A DNA stretch of 64,000 nucleotides, taken from positions 558,001-622,000 of the forward strand of contig NZ_CP038853.1 in NCBI RefSeq assembly GCF_004792415.1, in the 5' to 3' direction. Below, one piece after another: positions 59,498-64,000 of this stretch (position 1 is its first letter; each line of letters begins with the position of its first letter). The notes beneath the pieces are model-generated. The model was not told where the DNA came from. It was given only the letters and a program-made list of their open reading frames with translations, and did no database searches. Source of the stretch: Pantoea vagans. GTDB lineage: Bacteria; Pseudomonadota; Gammaproteobacteria; Enterobacterales; Enterobacteriaceae. A program made the position numbers and the translations under genes.

Positions 59498-61186
59498 GTG
59501 AAAGCAAGTAAGCACGCATTAAACTGGACCACATTGCTGATTGCCATTCCGGTCGGGTGTGCGGCGTCGCTGGTGACGCTGGCTTTTCGCGGCGTCATTG
59601 AGCTGATCAACCATCTGCTGTTTGCCCGCAGTGGCGACATTACTGAATCACTGCATCTCTGGCCGTGGATCTTCTGGCCGCTGCTGGTGGGCGCTGGCGG
59701 GGTGCTGGCGGGCTTTTTCCTGCGTTATGCGGTTGCCATCGAGCAGCAGCAGACGGTGAAAACGGATTACCTTGAAGTGATCAACGCCCGGCTCGATGCG
59801 GTGCCGACCAGAACCTCACTGTTCCGCGCCTTGTCGTCGATTGCCAGTATCGGCAGCGGTGCGTCGATTGGTAAAGAGGGACCGATGGTGCAGCTCTCGG
59901 CACTGTGCGGCAGTGCGATTGGCCGCCTGCTACCGTCTTCGCTTAACCTGAAAAACAGTGATGTGGTGGCGATGGCGGCGGCGGCGGGCCTCGCGTCGGT
60001 CTACCATGCGCCGCTGGCTTCGGCGATTTTCGTCGCGGAGATCGCCTTCGGCATTTCCGCGTTGCAGCGACTGATCCCCCTGATTATCGCCTCGGCGACG
60101 GCGGTGATGACCATGTGGACGCTGGGCTTCCGCAGCGCGCTCTATCCGCTGGCGGAGGCGAGCTTCGCTATGGATCTCAGCAGCCTGCTGATGACGGTAG
60201 TGATTGGGCTGAGCGCCGGAATGGCAGGCTGGATGCTGATTAAGTGCATCGCCCGCAGCAAAGTGCTGTTCAGCCGGGTTGCCTCGCTGCCCGTGCGTCT
60301 GGGCGTGGGCGGCTTTGCGGTAGGCTTACTGGCGCTGATCTCCACCGATATCCTCGGCAACGGCTACGAAGTCATCGTCAAAGTGATGGCGGGCGACTAT
60401 CTGCTGCCGGGGCTGCTGCTGTTGCTGGTGCTGAAAACCCTCGCCACCAGCCTGTCGGTAGGGTCGAACGCCGTCGGTGGACTCTTTACGCCTTCGCTGC
60501 TGATAGGCGCACTGCTTGGCGTCATCATTGCCACGGTGGGGGCAGCGCTGCATCTGCCGCTGGGTAATGTGCTGCTTTATGCCGCGATTGGCATGGCGGC
60601 GGTGCTGGCGGCGGTCAGTCAGGCGCCGTTGATGGCGATGCTGATGGTGCTGGAGATGACACTCAACAGCAGCCTGCTTTTCCCGCTGATGATCGCCACC
60701 GTGCTGGCGTCGATGGTGGTCTATCGCCTGCAATCGGCCAGTACCTATCCGGTGGTGAGTCATCATTTCAGCCGTTCAGAGGCGAAATATGATTTCGATA
60801 ATATGCGCATTGCCGAGTTAATCATTCCCGGTGCGGCGCTGCAGCCGGAAGAGTCAGTGGGGCAGGCGCTGGCGGTCAGCTCGCTGAAGCGTGAACGCTA
60901 CGTCTATGTCATTAATGCCGCAGGCGCCTTCCTCGGCGTGGTGTCGATTCATGAGATTTCGCGCCGGGTGCTGGCGCAGGAGATCACCCTCGATTCACCG
61001 GTGCAGTGCGTGATGGATCAGGATTTTCCGGTGGTGTTTGAGAATCAGAGTATGCGTGAAGGCTGGGAGGCTTTTGCGGCGGTCACGCTGGAGCGACTGC
61101 CGGTGCTGAATAATCCCCGGGAGCGACGCTTTCTGGGCGCGCTGACTAAAACCAGCCTGATTCAGAAAGCGCAGGAGTTTCTTTAA
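59498..61186 (+). CDS. ClcB-like chloride channel with C-terminal CBS domains
   Basis: 562 residues. ClC fold: GSGASIGKEGP (119-129) includes the gating Glu127, and several ClC helices follow to about residue 425; two CBS-like segments occupy about 435-562. The position of the ClcA proton glutamate (203) appears to be Ile182 after Glu181 in IFVAEIAFG, so it may be a channel rather than an H+/Cl- exchanger. E. coli ClcB lacks CBS. It starts with GTG after CAGGGAGCACAG. Located between ygjR and ygjP, where E. coli has no such gene. Confidence 0.9.
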   Translation: MKASKHALNWTTLLIAIPVGCAASLVTLAFRGVIELINHLLFARSGDITESLHLWPWIFWPLLVGAGGVLAGFFLRYAVAIEQQQTVKTDYLEVINARLDAVPTRTSLFRALSSIASIGSGASIGKEGPMVQLSALCGSAIGRLLPSSLNLKNSDVVAMAAAAGLASVYHAPLASAIFVAEIAFGISALQRLIPLIIASATAVMTMWTLGFRSALYPLAEASFAMDLSSLLMTVVIGLSAGMAGWMLIKCIARSKVLFSRVASLPVRLGVGGFAVGLLALISTDILGNGYEVIVKVMAGDYLLPGLLLLLVLKTLATSLSVGSNAVGGLFTPSLLIGALLGVIIATVGAALHLPLGNVLLYAAIGMAAVLAAVSQAPLMAMLMVLEMTLNSSLLFPLMIATVLASMVVYRLQSASTYPVVSHHFSRSEAKYDFDNMRIAELIIPGAALQPEESVGQALAVSSLKRERYVYVINAAGAFLGVVSIHEISRRVLAQEITLDSPVQCVMDQDFPVVFENQSMREGWEAFAAVTLERLPVLNNPRERRFLGALTKTSLIQKAQEFL

Positions 61187-61686
61187 GCCGCGTTGCCACG
61201 CATCGCCTGGTCTGTCATCCAGAGTCGAGCATCAAATTCGAGCTGGTGGTAATCCGGCTCCATATGGCAGCAGAGCTGATAGAACGCCTTGTCGTGATCT
61301 TTCTCTTTCAGGTGTGCCAGCTCATGCACCACGATCATCCGCAGAAACGGCTCAGGCGCGAGGCGGAAAAAGGTCGAGATGCGAATTTCCGCTTTCGCCT
61401 TGAGTTTGCCGCCCTGAATCCGTGAGATGGCCGTATGCAGGCCGAGTGCATGCTTCATCACCTTAATCTTGTTATCCCACATCACTTTGCTGATCGGTGG
61501 TGCGTTGCGCATATAGCGGTTTTTCAGCGCCTGGGTGTAGTCATACAGCGCTTTATCACTCATCACGTCGTGGGTGTCGGGATAACGTTCCTGCAGAAAC
61601 GCACCTAAGCGCTGGTGGGTAATCAGCGTCTGAACCTGCTCAAGCAGAGGGGCAGGATAGCCCTGAAGGTAGATCAGTGAGGACAT
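61183..61686 (-). CDS. ygjP: M48-like metallopeptidase family protein YgjP
   Basis: 167 residues, the E. coli length, DUF45/WLM-like. The zinc motif HELAH (in [13 protein letters not shown]) is complete. YgjP family proteins are SprT-like in architecture; the substrate is unknown. Start chosen at [10 protein letters not shown]; 19 codons upstream are not conserved. Its end overlaps the convergent chloride-channel gene by four bases. Confidence 0.92.
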   Translation of the reverse strand: MSSLIYLQGYPAPLLEQVQTLITHQRLGAFLQERYPDTHDVMSDKALYDYTQALKNRYMRNAPPISKVMWDNKIKVMKHALGLHTAISRIQGGKLKAKAEIRISTFFRLAPEPFLRMIVVHELAHLKEKDHDKAFYQLCCHMEPDYHQLEFDARLWMTDQAMRGNAA

Positions 61687-61769
61687 TAGGGATTCCAGGC
61701 GAAAGACAGTATACTGCGCCCCCGTTTTTGGGGCGAAAATCAACCAAAGTGTACCACGCCGGAGAATTC

Positions 61770-62888
61770 ATGAGCCAACTTGAACTGAACGATCGCACAC
61801 TGATCCTGCATCGCTTCCCGCAGATGCGTGACGAAAGTCCATTACAAGCCTGGGATGCGGCTGATGAATATCTGTTACAGCAGGCGCTGCCGGAAGGAGC
61901 CGTGCTGGTCTTCAACGACAGTTTCGGGGCATTAACCTGCGCCCTGAATTCACGCACCGTCTGGCATGTCAGCGACTCCTGGCTCAGCCAGCAGGCCGCC
62001 CGTCAGAACCTTTCCTTTAATGGGCTGGATGATAGCGACGTACACTTTGTTGATAGCCTGGCTGAACTGCCGGCGGCTCCGGCGGCAGTGCTGATTAAGG
62101 TGCCGAAAACGCTGGCGCTGCTGGAGCATCAGCTGCGTGCCATTCGCGAAGTCGTCACACCGGATACGGTGATTCTGGCGGCGGCGCGCGCCAAAGAGAT
62201 CCATAACTCGACTCTGCAGCTGTTCGAACAGATCATCGGTGAAACCAAAACCTCACTGGCGTGGAAAAAAGCGCGTCTGATTTTCAGCCAGTTCAGCAAG
62301 CCTGCACTGCGTGAGGCGACGCCGACGCTGGTCTGGCCGCTGGATGGCACCCCTTACCAGATTCACAACTACGCCAACGTCTTCTCACGTTCGTCGCTGG
62401 ATATCGGCGCACGGCTGTTTGTGCAGCATCTGCCGGAAAACATTGAGGGTGAGATTGTCGATCTGGGCTGTGGCAACGGCGTGGTAGGACTGGTGGCACT
62501 GGAGCAGAATCCGCAGGCCGAAGTGCATTTCCTTGATGAGTCTTATATGGCGGTCGCCTCCAGCCAGCTTAATGTGGAAGTGAACCGTCCTGACGATCTG
62601 TCGCGCTGCCAGTTCCTGGTGAACAACGTGCTGAGCGGCTATCCGTCGGATCGGCTGCATGCGGTGCTGTGCAATCCGCCGTTCCATCAGCAGCACGCGG
62701 TCACCGATCACCTTGCGTGGCAGATGTTCCGCGATGCGAAACGCTGCCTTCAGTATGGCGGCGAGTTGCGTATTATCGGCAACCGCCACCTCGATTATCA
62801 CCACAAGCTGAAGAAGCTGTTCGGCAACTGCACGCTGATCGCCTCTAACCAGAAGTTTGTGGTGCTGCGCGCGGTGAAAATGCGCTAG
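61770..62888 (+). CDS. rlmG: 23S rRNA guanine-N2 (G1835) methyltransferase RlmG
   Basis: 372 residues (E. coli 378). N-terminal non-catalytic methyltransferase-like half and C-terminal Rossmann half with [12 protein letters not shown] (SAM site) and NPPFHQQH (catalytic NPPF). It makes m2G1835 in 23S rRNA. The ATG at 61770 follows CCGGAGAATTC and gives the family N-terminus; the open frame upstream overlaps the divergent ygjP start. Confidence 0.95.
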   Translation: MSQLELNDRTLILHRFPQMRDESPLQAWDAADEYLLQQALPEGAVLVFNDSFGALTCALNSRTVWHVSDSWLSQQAARQNLSFNGLDDSDVHFVDSLAELPAAPAAVLIKVPKTLALLEHQLRAIREVVTPDTVILAAARAKEIHNSTLQLFEQIIGETKTSLAWKKARLIFSQFSKPALREATPTLVWPLDGTPYQIHNYANVFSRSSLDIGARLFVQHLPENIEGEIVDLGCGNGVVGLVALEQNPQAEVHFLDESYMAVASSQLNVEVNRPDDLSRCQFLVNNVLSGYPSDRLHAVLCNPPFHQQHAVTDHLAWQMFRDAKRCLQYGGELRIIGNRHLDYHHKLKKLFGNCTLIASNQKFVVLRAVKMR

Positions 62889-64000
62889 TCAGACCGTTAA
62901 CGCCAGCTGCGTCGCCTGCGCAATCGCGCGGCGCGCATCCAGTTCCTGCGCTACGTCTGCGCCACCTATTACCGTCACCACCTGTCCCTGTGCACGCAGC
63001 GCGGCTTCCAGTTCGCGCTGCGGCTCCTGCCCGGCACAGATAATCACGTTATCGACTGCCAGCAGCAGCGTTTCGCCGTTGCGCCGCAGATGCAGGCCGC
63101 TGTCATCAATCGCCAGATACTCCATGCTGCCCCACATCTCCACGCCGCGGGCCTGCAGACTGGCGCGATGGATCCACCCGGTGGTTTTTGCCAGGCCGGC
63201 ACCGGGTTTCCCCGTCCGGCGCTGCAGCAGCCAGATTTGCCGTAACGCGGCAGGCGGCTCAGGTTTCACGATGCCGCCGCGCTGCGTCAGGCTGTGGTCG
63301 ATGCCCCATTCGGCGTAAAATGCCGCCCGATCCTCGTCATGGGAAGGCTGTGACAGATACTCCGCCACATCAAAGCCAATCCCGCCGGCACCGATAATTG
63401 CCACCCGTTTACCCACCGGGCGCTTATCGCGCAGCACCTCAAGATAGCTGAGCACGCTGGGGTGATCGATGCCCGGAATATCGGGCGTGCGCGGCTGGAT
63501 GCCGGTTGCCAGCACCACTTCATCGGCGTCACACAGCTGATCCGCCGTGACCCGACAGCCGGTTTTAACCGTCACGCCCGCAGCCGCCAGCTGATTGCGG
63601 AAATAGCGCAGGGTTTCGCTGAACTCAGATTTGCCAGGAATCTGCCGGGCAATATTGAACTGGCCGCCAATGTCGGGCGCGGCTTCATACAGCGTCACCT
63701 GATGGCCGCGCTGCGCTGCCTGCAACGCAAACGCCATTCCGGCGGGACCGGCACCCACCACCGCCAGCCTGCGCGGTGCGATGGTGGCGATGACCGGCAT
63801 CAGCGACTCATGGCAGGCGCGCGGATTGACCAGACAGGAGGTGATCTTTCCGGCAAACACCTGGTCGAGGCAGGCCTGGTTACAGGCAATGCAGGTGTTG
63901 ATGCTGTCCGGTTCGCCGCGCTGTGCTTTGCTGACAAAAGCAGGATCGGCGAGGAAAGGGCGCGCCATCGAGACCATATCGGCGCAGCCCGACTGCAACA
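62889..64000 (-). CDS. fadH: 2,4-dienoyl-CoA reductase FadH, C-terminal part
   Basis: The open frame runs off the window end, so about the last 370 residues are visible. The end of the FMN barrel (MVSMARPFLADP), the 4Fe-4S cysteines (CIACNQACLDQVF, SCLVNPRAC) and the FAD/NADPH domain (VVGAGPAGMAFALQAA, AIIGAGGIGFDVA) are all present. FadH reduces 2,4-dienoyl-CoA during beta-oxidation of unsaturated fatty acids. Its stop abuts the rlmG stop, as in E. coli. Confidence 0.96.
   Translation of the reverse strand, partial: LQSGCADMVSMARPFLADPAFVSKAQRGEPDSINTCIACNQACLDQVFAGKITSCLVNPRACHESLMPVIATIAPRRLAVVGAGPAGMAFALQAAQRGHQVTLYEAAPDIGGQFNIARQIPGKSEFSETLRYFRNQLAAAGVTVKTGCRVTADQLCDADEVVLATGIQPRTPDIPGIDHPSVLSYLEVLRDKRPVGKRVAIIGAGGIGFDVAEYLSQPSHDEDRAAFYAEWGIDHSLTQRGGIVKPEPPAALRQIWLLQRRTGKPGAGLAKTTGWIHRASLQARGVEMWGSMEYLAIDDSGLHLRRNGETLLLAVDNVIICAGQEPQRELEAALRAQGQVVTVIGGADVAQELDARRAIAQATQLALTV

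Overview
The window is a compact, GC-rich enterobacterial chromosome segment. Gene content and near-identity of many proteins to E. coli K-12 counterparts place it in Enterobacterales. The combination of a KdgM-type oligogalacturonate porin, a linked exuR/exuT/uxaCBA galacturonate set and two flagellar-class chemoreceptor genes fits a motile, plant-associated member of Erwiniaceae such as Pantoea; this placement is inference. No prophage, insertion sequence, CRISPR array, tRNA or rRNA was seen.

Layout. (1) 1-28.9 kb follows the E. coli aidB-to-cybC order: aidB end, bsmA, a chemoreceptor, yjfP, rpsF-priB-rpsR-rplI, ytfB, fklB, cpdB, cysQ, ytfJ, ytfK, paeA(ytfL), tamA-tamB-ytfP, ppa, yeaL, an LprI-like protein, a second chemoreceptor, fbp, mpl, a KdgM-like porin, darP, pmbA and cybC. 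msrA, which lies between ytfL and tamA in E. coli, is absent. (2) 29.1-36.7 kb is an accessory catabolic island: a small PRD protein, a glycine-rich SFCG protein, DUF4312, DUF4311 and DUF4310 proteins, an amidohydrolase, a DgaE-type ammonia-lyase, a DgaF-type aldolase and a PRD/EIIA regulator. This is the EF_0829-EF_0839 gene set known from Enterococcus and Aeromonas, whose transport half has no assigned function. It is the best candidate here for an undescribed system. (3) 36.7-43.0 kb holds yhaJ/yhaK, dolP-diaA-yraN-lpoA and rsmI. (4) 43.06-43.95 kb is rnpB (RNase P RNA) followed by four tandem copies of its 3' end, each with its own terminator. (5) 44-48.2 kb is the yqjG-F-K-E-D-C, mzrA, yqjA block. 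(6) 48.6-55.5 kb is the hexuronate regulon with three ExuR-like operators. (7) 55.7-64 kb holds sstT, alx with its manganese riboswitch, ygjR, a ClcB-like channel, ygjP, rlmG and the 3' part of fadH.

How parts connect. The KdgM-like porin could admit oligogalacturonides, whose monomer would be imported by ExuT and converted by UxaC, UxaB and UxaA. Both chemoreceptors have sigma-28 (FliA)-type promoters. A palindrome upstream of yqjF resembles a site in the yhaJ/yhaK intergenic region, pointing to YhaJ control of separated genes. TamA and TamB, YtfB, LpoA, Mpl and DolP together give an envelope-biogenesis theme. The island genes suggest uptake of an acylated amino-sugar acid or similar compound, deacylation, ammonia elimination and aldol cleavage to pyruvate plus a triose.
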